Source of the DNA: Castor canadensis
Lineage: Eukaryota > Chordata > Mammalia > Rodentia > Castoridae
NCBI RefSeq assembly: GCF_047511655.1
Contig: NC_133401.1
Coordinates: 17,110,501-17,174,500, forward strand
DNA length: 64,000 bases
Direction: 5' to 3'
Of the stretch, positions 44,945 through 57,600 are shown piece after piece; position 1 is the first letter of the stretch, and each line of letters starts with the position of its first letter. The position numbers were made by a program, and so were the translations under genes. The notes beneath the pieces are model-generated. The model saw nothing but the letters and a program-made list of their open reading frames with translations, did no database searches and was not told the DNA's origin.

Positions 44945-45275
44945 GTGCAGTCAGCCCTCGGTGTCTGTGGTTCTGAACCCATGGAATCAGTCAACCTCAG
45001 ATCAAATCTATGTGAACACATAGATTGTCCCTGCTGACACCATCACCTTCCTTGTCATCATTCCTTACACAGCACAGTGCATAACGACCATTTACCTAGA
45101 TTTACATTGTCTCAGGATTGTGAATGATCTAGAGGTGACTTAAAGCATGCAGGAGGAGGGGTGTCATCTGTGTGAAATTTAAGTGTAGATGTTTTACTTA
45201 AGGTACTTGAGCACGTGTGTATATTCATACCATGGGGGGATCCTGGAAATAATCACTGCAGACACTGAGCTCTGA
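44945..45275 (+). mobile_element. Tigger-type short element (copy B)
   Basis: It begins cagtcagccctcggtgtctg, contains cattccttacacagcacagt ... gattgtgaatgatctagagg and ends around catggggggatcctggaaat. This is the layout of a non-autonomous Tigger-derived element with partly complementary ends. It is more complete than the version in copy A. Confidence 0.65.
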
Positions 45276-45284
45276 CTGTTCTGT

Positions 45285-45990
45285 TTTTGTAGCTTTATTC
45301 TGATGACTTTGTAAGACAGGCAGTCTTCACTTTTCCTTGTCCTAATATGCATGAATTTCAGTTACTAAAATTCAGTTAAATAATATCTGTCTCTCAACAA
45401 CATGGTTCAGATTTCAGCAGCAAGGTACACCGCCTGTGAGTAACTGCGTAAAGTATAAGTTTCCTGCTTGTCCTTCAATCAGCTATCCACGACCTAGGCA
45501 GTACCCGTGCATCCTGACAGAGAGCTAGACCTCATGACTGGCAAAGTCTGCTCACGCATTGTTCGGTTCTTGCCCAGATGGCAAAGCATGTAGTTCTGTC
45601 ACCACCTTCTCCCCTGGAGTTCAAGAAAGCCTCGGGCACTTTTCAAAAATGGAAAATCAAAAGAGGAAATTGACCAATAAGGAGTCAAGTGCAGCAAAGA
45701 AACAAAACGTGATTAACACCGGAGGGGAAGTAAATCCAAAGTCTAGTGGTCGCAGAAGAGCTAGCTGACCTTGGGGTGTCCACACCGCGGTATCTGGAGG
45801 GACTCTAGAGAAGCAACCCAAGGAATTAAGGGGAGGTGAGCTGATCACCCTGAGTGAGAGCACTGTGACAAAAAGGATGAGGCCACCAAAGGAAGAGACA
45901 CTGGCAAAATACTTGCACATCGAGGAAATTCTTACACAGTTGAAGACCTTGAAAGTGCAAAGGGTAAAACTTAGAAAGTAACATGTGTCA
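45285..45990 (+). mobile_element. Internally deleted Tigger-like element, copy B
   Basis: Partner of 38340-39230. The N-terminal relic ENQKRKLTNKESSAAKKQN begins near 45649, followed after the internal deletion by EKQPKELRGGELITLSES (about 45806-45860) and a tail through 45980. There is no SINE inside. The frame is broken between the two parts. Confidence 0.55.
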
Positions 45991-46209
45991 CTAGTCATAG
46001 GATGATTTGTCCCAGCATAGAAAATGTGTCACTGCGTATTATAAGTCATATGATGAGAAGAAAGCAAGCTGTGTTCTTCTCGATAAATATTTACAAAAGC
46101 AAACAAAAGACAAAGCAAACAAAACCCATCGATGTGTCGAACACTTCAAACTGCAGTGCTCTATGTAAATAGTGATTTGAACGTTAAATTTCCATATGCA
46201 TTTAGAATC

Positions 46210-46485
46210 AACATTAGGACAGTTTGAATGTTGTCACAAAAGTTCATAATGCTTACGGGAAAACCAGAAATTACTAGTTTCAACCTGCACCGTCTCGCTG
46301 TGTCCTCACAGTGGAAAGAACAAGGCAGCTGTGAAGAGGTCCTCTGTGAAAAGGTCCTCAATCCCATCAGGAGGCCTGGGCACCCGTGGTGTAGTCACCC
46401 ACCAAAGGCCTCGTCTTTTAACCACATTGGGGAACGAAGTTCCAGCATGCAACAATGAGGGGGACATTCAGACTATAGCAATGTC
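46210..46485 (+). repeat. MaLR-like LTR relic (copy B)
   Basis: Partner of 39885-40195. The shared end includes ccaaaggcctcgtcttttaa and gacattcagactatagcaat. The left half is more decayed or rearranged than in copy A. Confidence 0.4.
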
Positions 46486-46689
46486 ATTCCATACTTCCCT
46501 TGAAAAGCCTATTCATTGTACATGTCACAGTTCAACTGTGCTCACCCTAGAGATTTTAATATCCCTCCTGTATCAGTCTAAAAAATTTCTACTTTTAACA
46601 CTGCTGTGACATCACCATGCCTTTTCCAATAAGAACGTGCACTGTGTCCTCCTCCCTGTACATTGTTATTGTCACACATTGTGGGTGGG

Positions 46690-46880
46690 GGGACTGGGGT
46701 TTGAACTCAGGGCTTCTCGCTTGCAGAACTGGCACTCTGCCACTTGAGCCACACCTCCAGTGCATTTTGCTCTGGGTATTTTGGAGTTGTGGTCTCATGA
46801 ACTATTTGTCATGGCTGGTCTTGAACCTGGATCCTGATTTCAGCCTCCCAGGTAGCTAGGATTACAGGCATAATCCTGCC
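46690..46880 (-). repeat. Composite SINE, minus (copy B only)
   Basis: Reverse-complement tRNA-like unit (ggtttgaactcagggcttct, cacttgagccacacctccag) and a B1-like unit (gtcttgaacctggatcctga, tagctaggattacaggcata). Confidence 0.82.
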
Positions 46881-47054
46881 TAAAGATTTCATTTTTGAAT
46901 AAAAATTAGAACAAGGCACTGGAATTTTGCCTGTCCACTCAACATTTATCTTCATTTAGTCACACTTGGTAGCTCTGATTTCCTCATCCCCTCCTACATC
47001 TGCATTTTTCCTTCTGCCTTCATTTCCCATCTGCCCCCCAGCTCATCTTGCTTT

Positions 47055-47520
47055 CTGCATTTTTATTCTGTGAATTTCTCAGCTTTTACCTGATTTTTGT
47101 CAAGATATCAGGGAAGCATGAACGTCAGAGAATCTGGGGCTTTTTCCAAGTTTCATAAGTGACTCTTTTTTTAAACACACTGTCCCAGAGAAAGTTTCAA
47201 ACGCACACAAAAATAGTAGCCACACACAGCTGACTGATAGACTTCCTAATTACCAGTCAAAGGTTCTTGCCCCTAAATTCTAAACATTTTCATCGCATCC
47301 TACACATTATCCACAACACACCCATTTTGGGTAACTGATTGGTGGTTGTGTGTGGCTACTATTTTTGTATGCATTTGACACTTTCTCTAAAAAAGTGTTT
47401 TAAAAAATTTTATTCAGACTGGGAAAGAGCCCCAGATCCTCTGACATGGATATGTTTCGTGATTGCTGGACAAAATCAGAGAAAACTGAGAAATTCATAG
47501 AACAAAAATACAGAAAGAGG
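47055..47520. repeat. Large inverted repeat
   Basis: The arm at 47055-47235 and the arm at 47336-47520 are reverse complements with scattered differences. For example, cacaaaaatagtagccacac at 47209-47228 is mirrored by gtggctactatttttgtatg at 47351-47370. The spacer is about 100 bases. The left arm belongs to copy B and has a direct partner in copy A at about 40555-40715. The right arm is a third, inverted copy of this piece. Confidence 0.8.
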
Positions 47521-47668
47521 AGAGCTACAGAAGCCCTAAGAGCAGAGGATTCTGCAGGGAGAAGGGGCAGGAGAGAAGGCAGGGCGAGGGCAGCTTTGTC
47601 TGGACAGGAGGACTTGGACTTCACCCTGAGCATCCTTGCCACCATTGCCAGCAGGGACAGATATGGTC

Positions 47669-47670
<2 letters not shown>

Positions 47671-47747
<77 letters not shown>
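47671..47747 (+). repeat. Compound (GT)15(GA)23 microsatellite
   Basis: Thirty bases of GT are followed directly by about 46 bases of GA. ORFs here encode alternating Val-Cys and Arg-Glu runs and are artefacts. Confidence 0.97.
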
Positions 47748-47750
<3 letters not shown>

Positions 47751-47759
47751 CCAGGCACA

Positions 47760-48940
47760 TATCTTCCTTGGGTTGGAAGGGGAAGAAAGCTGACAGTGGA
47801 GGGAAAACACCAGGGAAGGGGCTGCTGTGGCAGAAGGACCAGCACCACCAGCTCTAGAGTGCTCACTTCTGCAGGGAGAGCACAAGCAGTCAGATCCTTC
47901 CAGGCCCCTTTTCTCCACCTGATCTTCTGGGCCCAACTGTGCAGCTTAGGGAGGACCAGAGGTGGCAGGACATAGACCAGGACACCCAAGTAGCAAGTAA
48001 GGTTGGACTTAAATGATACTTTTGTTAGCTGAAAAAGAATAGAGTAGAAACATGCCATCAGTGACCAGAATATTACCACTTGTGCTGCACACCGGCATAC
48101 TGACCTAGTGTCTGTTTTGCCCATGGAGTCATAACTGGAGCCATGTGCCCAATGGAGCCACATGCTAGGACTCGTTAGTGCCAAAAAGAGGGGGCTGCTC
48201 CTGAGTTGGAGCCAGGGTGCAGAAGAGGAACACATCCTCGGGGCAGAGCTTGGGTTGTACTCCAATGCTACATCTGCAGCTCCAACAGCCCCTCAGCATC
48301 AGAGCCAGAGCCTGGTAAGAGATGCTGCAGAAACACCTGGAATCTTCATGGTTGTGCTGCCCAGAGTTTCAGCTACATCCAGGAGGCCATCTGGGAAGGT
48401 TTTTCTGAGGCTCCCAGACCTGCACATAGGAAGGTCCTACAGGAGATGGGGTAGACGCTAAATGTCCATCCACCACTGCCTACACATTCTCCATGTCTCC
48501 TTGTCGCCCTCCTTTATCACAGATCTTGGCTACAATGCAGGTGTCTCCTCTGCTTGACCTTCATCTCCCCAATCTCTCCTCATTCTGTTTTTCAGTGTCT
48601 CTCCCTCTTCTGGAATCTCCCTTGGACACAAAGGCCGAGGTCAGTCACCCTGTTATATCCCGATCCCACCTTGGACGTCATCTGCCATCGCTTTGTTGTT
48701 GAGACTGTCACTTGAGAATCAGATCCCTGCTGTGTTTTTGCTTCACTCATCAAGAAGGGAGGGCATCCTTCCAGTGACCACATTGAACAAGGGCATTGGT
48801 GCACTTGGACCAGAACGGACTGGTCAGCACCAGGGATGTGGACAGCTCCTTGTGCTCTTCTCATTCCCTCCCCAACTTAAATGCTGTTAGCTTTCATGGT
48901 GGGAGGGTGTTGTAGTAAAACACATCTAACATAAAATTTA
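47760..48940. other. Unassigned sequence
   Basis: No gene is recognised. Short ORFs at 48162-48461 (+) and others lack homology that I know of. Just before the L1, ataaaatttaccatcttaaa looks like an old interspersed repeat that continues after 50837. Confidence 0.4.
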
Positions 48941-48962
48941 CCATCTTAAAGTGTGCGATTCA

Positions 48963-50823
48963 CAACATAGTAAAAATGTCTATACTCTCAAAAGTAATCT
49001 ACATGTTTAATGCAATTCCCATCAAAATTCCAATGACATTCATTAAAGAGATTGAAAAATCTACCGTTAAATTTATATGGAAACACAAGAGGCCACGAAC
49101 AGCTAAGGCATTACTCAGACAAAAGAACAATGCTGGAGGTATCACAATACCTGACTTCAAACTATATTACAATGCAATAGCAATAAAAACAGCATGGTAC
49201 TGGCACAAAAACAGACATGAAGACCAGTGGAGCAGAATAGGAGGACCCAGATATGAAGCCACACAACTATAACCAACTTGTCTTTGACAAAGGTGCTAAA
49301 AATATACGATGGAGAAAAGACAGCCTCTTCAACAAAAACTGCTGGGAAAACTGGTTAGCAGTCTGCAAAAAACTGAAACTAGATCCATGTATATCACCCT
49401 ATACCAAGATTAACTCAAAATGGATCAAGGATCTTAATATCAGACCCCAAACTCTAAAGTTGATACAGGAAAGAGTAGGAAATACTCTGGAGTTAGTAGG
49501 TATAGGTAAGAACTTTCTCAACGAAACCCCAGCAGCACAGCAACTAAGAGATAGCATAGGTAAATGGGACCTCATAAAACTAAAAAGCTTCTGCTCAACA
49601 AAAGAAATGGTCTCTAAACTGAAGAGAACACCCACAGAGTAGGAGAAAATATTTGCCAGCTACACATCAAACAAAGGACTGATAACCAGAATATATAGGG
49701 AACTTAAAAAACTAATTTCTCCCAAAATTAATGAACCAATAAAGAAATGGGCAAGTGAACTAAACAGAACTTTCTCAAAAGAAGAAATTCAAATGGCCAA
49801 AAAACACATGAAAAAATGCTCACCATCTCTAGCAATAAAGGAAATGCAAATTAAAACCACACTAAGATTCCACCTCACCCCTGTTAGAATAGCCATCATT
49901 AGCAACACCACCAACAACAGGTGTTGGCGAGGATGCGGGGGAAAAAGGAACCCTCTTACACTGTTGGTGGGAATGTAAACTAGTACAACCACTCCGGAAA
50001 AAAATTTGGAGGCTACTTAAAAAGCTAAACATTGACCTACCATATGATCCAGCAATACCACTCTTGGGGATATACCCAAAAGACTGTGACACAGGTTACT
50101 CCAGAGGCACCTGCACACCCATGTTTATTGCAGCACTATTCACAATAGCCAAGTTATGGAAACAGCCAAGATGCCCCACCACTGACGAATGGATTAAGAA
50201 AATGTGGTATCTATACACAATGGAATTTTATGCAGCCATGAAGAAGAACGAAATGTTATCATTCGCTGGTAAATGGATGGAATTGGAGAACATCATTCTG
50301 AGTGAGGTTAGCCTGGCCCAAAAGACCAAAAATAGTATGTTCTCCCTCATATGTGGACATTAGATCAAGGGCAAACACAACAAGGGGACTGGACTTCGAT
50401 CACATGATAAAGCGAGAGCACACAAGGGAGGGGTGAGGATAGGTAAGACACCTAAAAAATTAGCTAGCATTTGTTGCCCTCAACACAGAGAAATTAAAGC
50501 AGATACTTTAAAGCAACTGAGGCCAATAGGAGAAGGGGACCAGGAACTAGAGAAAAGGTTAGATCAAGAAGAATTAACCTAGAAGGTAACACCCACGCAC
50601 AGGAAATCAATGTGAGTCAATGCCCTGTATAGCTATCCTTATCTCAACCAGCAAAAACCCTTGGTCCTTCCTGTTATTGCTTATACTCTCTCTACAACAA
50701 AATTAGAGATAGGGGCAGAATAGTTTCTGCCGGGTAGCGAGAGGGTAGGGGGAAAGAGGGAGGGGGTAGGGGAAGGGGGGTGAAATGACCCAAACATTGT
50801 ATGCACATATGAATAAAATAAAA
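48963..50823 (+). mobile_element. 5'-truncated young L1
   Basis: It starts inside ORF2 (equivalent to about 24090) and runs to the A-rich tail. It has the same subfamily and 3'UTR as the L1 at 17986-25973. ORF2 is broken by a frame change near 49250, a TAG at 49640 and later indels. An imperfect target duplication flanks it: aaagtgtgcgattca at 48948-48962 and aaagtgcgattca just after the tail (about 50824-50836), differing by one TG. Confidence 0.92.
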
Positions 50824-50836
50824 AAAAGTGCGATTC

Positions 50837-53540
50837 AGTGACATTTCACAATGCTGTGGAAACTTCCCTACTACTTAGTAGAGAACATCTACATCAACAC
50901 AAAAAGAAAAAAACATGACTTTCAAGAACCCGCTGCCCAGTCCAGTCTGGGAAACGCTCCCCTGCTCTCTGTCTTGTCTCCCTGGGTTCCCAGTGTTGCA
51001 CATTTCATAGAACTAGAATGACACCACACACCATGTGTTGTGTCTGCTTCTCTCACTCAGCACCGTGTTTTCGAGGTTCCTCCACAGGGTGGCCCTATGT
51101 GTGCCCCATTCCTTCTCACAGCAAACAATACTTCATTGTATGGACATCCCATATTTTCTTCATCGCTCATCAGTTGGTGAAGATTTGAGATGGTTCCTCC
51201 TTTTGGACATTGTAAATAATGACACAGGGAACAGCTTTACACGAGTGCTTCTCTAAACACCTGTTTTAAATTCTTTGGGACTTCGTACTGTAATAAAATT
51301 GCTTATCTATGTGGTAATTCTGTGTTTAAATTATTGAGGGACACAAACTGTTTCCTACAATGGCTGCATCATTTTACTTCCCCGCCAACAAAGTTTGCAA
51401 TTTCTCCTCATCCTCACCAACACTTTATTTTTCCCATCCTCGTGGGTGTAAAACTGGGATTCCCCAAAGTCTTAATTTGCATTTTTCCTGATGATAACAG
51501 TACATCTTTCATACTGTTAGAGCTCTTGCATGTCATCTGGATAATTTTCCCTTCAAACCTTGTTAATTTTTATTGCACTCTCTTCTTTTTAATTGCAAAA
51601 GTTCTTCATCCTCTGTAGTTTTGCACATCTGCATTAAATATGTGATGGAAACATTGCCTCCTGTTCTGTGGGCTGTCTTTTCACTTCCTTGATAGTGTCT
51701 TTTCCTACATCAAAAATTAAATTTTAATAAGATCTTGTTCATCTATTTTACTTCTTTTGCTTTGAGGTCATATCTAAGAAGCCACCACCAAACCCAAAGT
51801 TGTGCCGAATTATCCCTATGTTCTTTTTTTTTTTGGACTTTCATAGCTTTAATTTTTACCTTTTATGTCTTTCATATATTTGATTTTTAACATTGTGAGG
51901 TGGAGGTTCAAGTTGTCTTTCACCTATAGCTGTACCAGCACAATATTTGAAGACTGTGCTATATACACTGAGTGATTTTGGCAACTCAAAATAAAATGGA
52001 CCATGTGTGTGGGTTAATTTCCGTGCTCTCAATAATATTCAGTTTATCAACACTTCTTTTATTACACCATTACTGTACTGTTCTGATTCATGTAGCTCAA
52101 TTGTAAGATTTGAAATTTAGAAATGTGAGTCTTCTAACTTTATTCTGCTTTTTCAAGAATGTTTTAAAGTATATAAAATTCTTTGAAATTCAATATAAAC
52201 TCGAGAATGAGTTTTTACAGTTCTCAAAAAAAAAAAAAGATCTTTATAAGGATTGTGTTGTTTCCGTAGGCTGTTTTGGGGTGGTGCTAGGATCAATATT
52301 ATATATTGACATCTGAATAATATTAAGTCTTACAATGTGGGGACATGAAATGTTCTTGCAATTATTGAGGTCCTTGACTACTTCAGCAGTGCTTCCTTGT
52401 TTTCCTTGTAAAATTTGTTCTTTTAATTTTTTTATTTTATGCTCTTTTAAACCAATTACTTTCTAATGACTTCATTGCTAGTACTTTTTTTTTGCAATAC
52501 TGAGGACTTTTTTTGCATTACTGGTGATTAAACCCAGGGCATTTCTCTATCACTGATCAAAGCACTAGCCTGTGTATTGATCTGGTATGCCACAATGTGG
52601 GTGAATTTTACCTCTTCTATATTTGAATATGTTTTCTTAAGATTTTCAGTGTGTAAGACCATGTCATGTGTGGGAACACTTAGTTTTATTTCTTCCTTTC
52701 CTATTTGGATGGCATTGTTTTTCTTGCCTGATTATTGTGGCTACCAACTCCAGTACAGTATTGAATGAGGGGCAGACAGTGTACCTCACCTCCTGCTCCT
52801 CACCACAGAGCCAAGCTGTGGGTCTTTACTTTAAACATGGTGTTATTTGTGGGCTTTTCATGGGTGGTTTTCACCATGGGTGTTAATACAGTTCTCTTCC
52901 CTGTTTATAGAATGATTTTTTTGTTTTTGTTATTGTATTATCATGAATGGATGTTGCTTTTGTCAGATGTTTTATCTTTGATTGATTGTGAGACTTTCCT
53001 CTTTACTTTATTACACTGATTGATCTTCATAGCTTACAACCTTCTGTGTCTGAGATAAATTTCCTTGGTCTTCAATATACCAGTGGATTTTGCTTGCTAA
53101 TCTTTTCTTGTTTTTGCTTCTATTTTCATAAAGGCTCTTGCTCTGTACTTTTCTTGTGATGTCTTAATCTGACTTTGCAAAAGTGTGTGGAGGATTGGGG
53201 TTAATTATTCTTTAGGTATTTTATGGAATTCACTTGTGAAGACATTTTGTTCTGCTTGTCTTTCTTGGAAGGTTACTGATTAATCTTTAATCTTTGTTTT
53301 AGGTTTATTCAGATTTTTTTATTTCTTCTTGAGTTTGCTGTGACAGTTAGTGTGTTCCAGGAAATCATCCACTTCATCTCCTTTATCTAATTGTTGCATG
53401 CTCACATATTCCCTTCTAATTCTTTGTATTCCAATACAGTTGATAGCAATGTCTCCAATTTCATTTCAGATTTTATTAATGTGAGTCCTAATCTGGTTTC
53501 CATTCAGTCTGGAGAAATGTTTATCAATTGTTAATTACCA
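50837..53540 (-). mobile_element. Old L1M element, minus orientation
   Basis: Antisense old L1: a 3' region near 50840-51600 (cagtgacatttcacaatgct, catcgctcatcagttggtga), then ORF2 relics through 53540 (for example gtattttatggaattcactt near 53215). It is interrupted by an ID-type SINE and probably other insertions. All frames are broken. Confidence 0.6.
52480..52568 (-). repeat. ID-type SINE, degraded
   Basis: Reverse complement of an ID unit (attactggtgattaaaccca, gggcatttctctatcactga) with T-runs from its A-rich tail. Inserted in the old L1M. Confidence 0.65.
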
Positions 53541-54410
53541 ATGGCCTTTCCAGAGACTCACCCTTTAAACGTATCGATATCGACATTCCACATCTTTCTA
53601 TTGTATATTTTATTTCTCCCCACCCTAGAGGTGAGCTCGCAATGTCATTCTCCTCCATGACCTTGGACCTGGAGCAGGTGACACACAGGATATCTCTCAC
53701 TGCAGAACCTGATGAAAGAGCCTCTGAATGACAAGAGACAACCCATGCCCCCTCCATCCTCCTCGCCCCATGTACATCTCTCTTAACTCAGCCTGAAGGC
53801 ATCTTTATCAAAAAGGAAGTCACGAGATACACCTTGGAGCCATCCCCTTCTGCCAAATTAAAATAGTGGAGATGCTTTGTTCACAGGACCCTGTACCTAT
53901 CTACGTTCCCCACCTTGTGTTACACAATGCCAATCTCTCATGAGGACCAGACCGTCTCCAACCTCACACTCCCAGCCCAGGGCCAGGATTGCAAAAACTG
54001 TTCATCAGACTACAGCTGATGCTCTGCAGGAGGACACTGTTCAATCCTGAGCCTTTTATTTCCAGATTTAAACATTCTAATGTGAGTGAGTTACAAAGTG
54101 GAAAATCAGTCCATGTGTTGCTGGGGTCACTCATAAAACCAGCACAGGAACCCAGATGCCTTAACGACACTGGTTTTCTGCTTGTTGGTTCCCTTATTTT
54201 CTTCTTTGTAGTCATTTATTTAACACGTGGTGTTAAATAAATTTATTCAGCACCTTCTGTGTCCCAGGCTCTGTGGCAGGTGCTCAGATTCACTGCTGAA
54301 TTGATCCTGCAACACCCACTGCTCTCATTAAGCTCACAGAAGGTGAGATGACGTGGAAAGGGGGAAAGAAAGGAGTAACACAAAGTTGTACCCGGCACTT
54401 TGTAAACAAT
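53541..54410. other. Unassigned sequence
   Basis: No recognised gene or repeat. Two ORFs of 67-83 codons overlap on opposite strands and show no known features. Confidence 0.4.
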
Positions 54411-54415
54411 TGATT

Positions 54416-54628
54416 ACTTTTTTTTCTTTTGGGTGCAGCTGAGATTTGAGCTCAGGGCTTCTTGCTTACACTTCACTTGAGCCACACCTTCAGTCCATTT
54501 TCCTCTGGTTATTTGGAGATGGAGTCTCTGGAACTATTTGTCCGGGCAAATAGTGAAGGTCTCGAACCTTAATTCTCCCAACCTCAGCCTCACGAGTGGC
54601 TATGATTATAGGCCTGAGCTCCTAGCAC
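54416..54628 (-). repeat. Composite SINE, minus
   Basis: Reverse-complement tRNA-like unit (gatttgagctcagggcttct, cttgagccacaccttcagtc) then a B1-like unit (gtctcgaaccttaattctcc, ggctatgattataggcctga). Similar in layout to 46690-46880 and 62995-63143. Confidence 0.82.
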
Positions 54629-57600
54629 CTAGCTAATTGATGACTTTGAGGTTAGTGCTATGCTGGACATCATTATCCTAGTTTGTTCTGCAGCATTCCA
54701 GGCAGAAAAGGCCATACTCATTATTGGACTCTGAAATATATCAAAACCCCATAAAAAGTAAGAGAACAAGGCCAATGAAAGGTCTACCTGATAAGCACAA
54801 AATCTCCTTTATACATACTGTGCTGGTGGTGAGGACAGGAAGTAGATTTTCCTCTGAGAGAACTTTGAAATCAGAATTTGGAGTTGCTGCTCCCCCTAGG
54901 GGAGCACAGCTCTGCACACAGTTGCTTATGGCTTTTTTACATTTCCTCTCTGGAAGTTCTCAGAGAGTCATTTCCTTTAGACAGACATGCTACCGCTTCA
55001 ACCAGTCCAGTGGTTGCTCATTTCTGTTCTCCCTTTTTTACGATGTGCAACCCACATGATGATGTAATGTCTACGTTTCCTTTTAATTGCTGCCAAAAGA
55101 TCATAATCTCAGGATACAGCTGGCTCTGAACCTTAGGCTCTCCCTCCTCTTTCCTGGCAGCTTCCTGATGTGGTTGGCATCCCTGCATCCCTGGAGAGGG
55201 TGGGTCCCATGTTTGGTGGAGCCAAGAGGAATTGGGAGGTCCAAGGACCTCTGACTTTACAGGGCACAGTGGGGGGGAAGCTTCATATGGAGGTTGGGAG
55301 ACTGCCTGGAGGCAGGGAAGGTTTTAAGACCGGTGGGCTCCAGTTCTCATCCAGCCACTCTGCCAGGACCTACAGTATGACTTAGCTATACCTCAAACAT
55401 GGTGCATGGATCAATCTATTCTTTTCTCATTCAGCCATTCAGTATACCCTGAGCACTTATTCTATGGTAATTAATTCTGGGGGCACATCTTTGACTTAGT
55501 CCCAGGCCTGCCCTTCTGGGATCTAGGGTCTAGAGGAATGCCAATACCCTGATGCCCCAGAGTGAGCAAGGTTGGAACACAAGCCAAGGAAACAGGAACA
55601 GGTTCCTGGAAAAGGACAGTCCTTGGATGACCTTGATCAACCCAACTTTCTCCCTTCCTACTGCCTACAGTTCTCAGAATACCTGTAGAAGACAGTGGGA
55701 ATGAGGTGTCCTGAGATGAAGAGGAAGTGCCTTAGAAAACAAGGCTTTGTTCTACTCTACCAGAGAAGATAGCATCTTGAGATAGGAAGAGACTTCAGGA
55801 ATAACCTGATCTTTTATCTGTCCTCTCAGAAGAGGACACTACCCAATGTTTTAGCCCAGTGTTTCCAGGATCCTCTGGGGTATGAAACCCAGGACACACT
55901 GTCTGGGACCCTCTTGGGGCATGTGCCTAGGACACTCATTTTCCCTGGACAACTTTCCAGAGCCAGAAGAAACCAGTGTGTCCTGTGTCCTTGCCTTCTG
56001 TTTTCCCTTGCTACCGAACTGTAAGTAATAAACCACCTTGGGAACTTGAATGTGCAGTGTTCTATCTCACTAGACTTGGGCAAGTGGTAACCATGGAACC
56101 TAAGACACAGAGGGCAGTAGTGTAGGACCCCTATTCTTTGCTGTTGTCATGGTGATGGTCTCTGCTGTCCTCTGTGCAGCCGGATCCTCCCTCAGTGACA
56201 GCTGCAAAGGCTGTGCGGTTTGCACGGTCTGGTCTGACTGCAAAGGGAAGAGCAGAAACCCTCAGTGCCCCATCTAGGAAAAGAGCTCAGCCTCAGGGTA
56301 CAGGGGCTGAACATGCAGCTGGATTTATAGAGATTGATTTATGGCTTTATGAGGAAGGAAGAATGACGAATGGGACATAAGTCACACACATGCATGCAGA
56401 TGTGAATGAAGTGTCTGCATGGATCAAGGCAGAGATGAAGGAACATGGTGTGGGGGGTTGAGATGCAGGATTCCTGGGTTGTTGGGGCCCTATGTGAGCC
56501 CCACACTCCTGGGTGGAGAGCTCAGGAAGTGCAAGTCCCCTACGAGAAAAGAGGAATGAGGTCTTTGGATGGTCCCTGCCGACTTTGAGAGGGAGACATG
56601 CACAATGCAGCTTGTGTTTATGAGTGAATAGGATGCAGGATTGTCAAAAGCAAAATCATCAGTTTCAGAAACAGAAGTTCTTGATCTCACCGACCACAAA
56701 AAAAAAAAGGAAAGGAACTTGCCTTTGGCTGGCTGGGGGAGTGGAGGAGAGGACAGGATGTTTGCTACTCTGAAAGGGGGGAGTGGATTGTCTGTGCATG
56801 TCTACGTTCATCCTACAAGCCTTAGCCACAGATCACATGCACACAAACGAGAATCTGCTCTTTATAGCCAGCATCTGGCTCCTACCCCATCCACAGTGAT
56901 GTTCCAAGCTTCCATGTGCCCTGGTGCACAAAGCATGCATCCATCACCACCTGGCACAGACTGCAGTAGACTAATGGTTATCTGACTCCCAGAGTGGGGG
57001 CACTGGATGAAACTCAATTGTCTAGACGCAGTGACGATGTCATAAGCATGGCCCCCACCTATGATGTAATGACTTCTTTCCTCTTGCACTGCTTTTGATG
57101 AAACCACGGGAAGCTATATTCAGATCTACCGGAGTGACCACAGACAGGGATCAGACCCAAAGCATGGTGGGGATTAAATTCGAAAGCCTCAGGAAGAGGA
57201 GGTGAACCCAAGGGCTGGGACAAGGACTGGACCCCTACTAAGACAGATCATGTGGGTGTGAGTGACGCATCTGGGGTTCTGAGGAACGCAGGTCCTCACA
57301 GGGGACAGAAGCAATCAGATTTGCGTTTGTGCGACATCACTGTGTCCTTCTGCTGAGAAGAGAGTGACAGGAGAGTGAGACAGAGGCAGGGGACCAATGA
57401 GGAGCTGCTGGAACAAAACCACCCAGCAGATGGAAGTGGGAAGGCTACTTTCCCCCTAGGACAGGTGGGGTGGCTCCCTCCCTCCCACTCCATCTCTCTG
57501 TCTCTGGGCCCCCTGCGCCTCCAGTGATGGCAGAGCAGGGTGCTCCAAACTGTGTCATGATGTTTGTGCAGGTGGTATAACCCATGAATTTGTGCTTGTG

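Larger units (their letters stand above)
40955..47260 (+). repeat. Tandem segmental duplication, copy B
   Basis: Second copy of the block described at 31530-40870, in the same orientation, about 3 kb shorter. It lacks the composite SINE, the 3'UTR retrocopy, the B1 and the dimeric SINE that are specific to copy A. It has its own SINE at 46690. Divergence between the copies by eye is considerable (of the order of one base in six to eight in good stretches), so the duplication is not recent. Confidence 0.85.

Noticed and set aside
47446..48265. Long ORFs on both strands (up to 214 codons) around the microsatellite
   Set aside because: They owe their length to (GT)n(GA)n, which encodes Val-Cys, Arg-Glu, Leu-Ser or His-Thr runs without stops.
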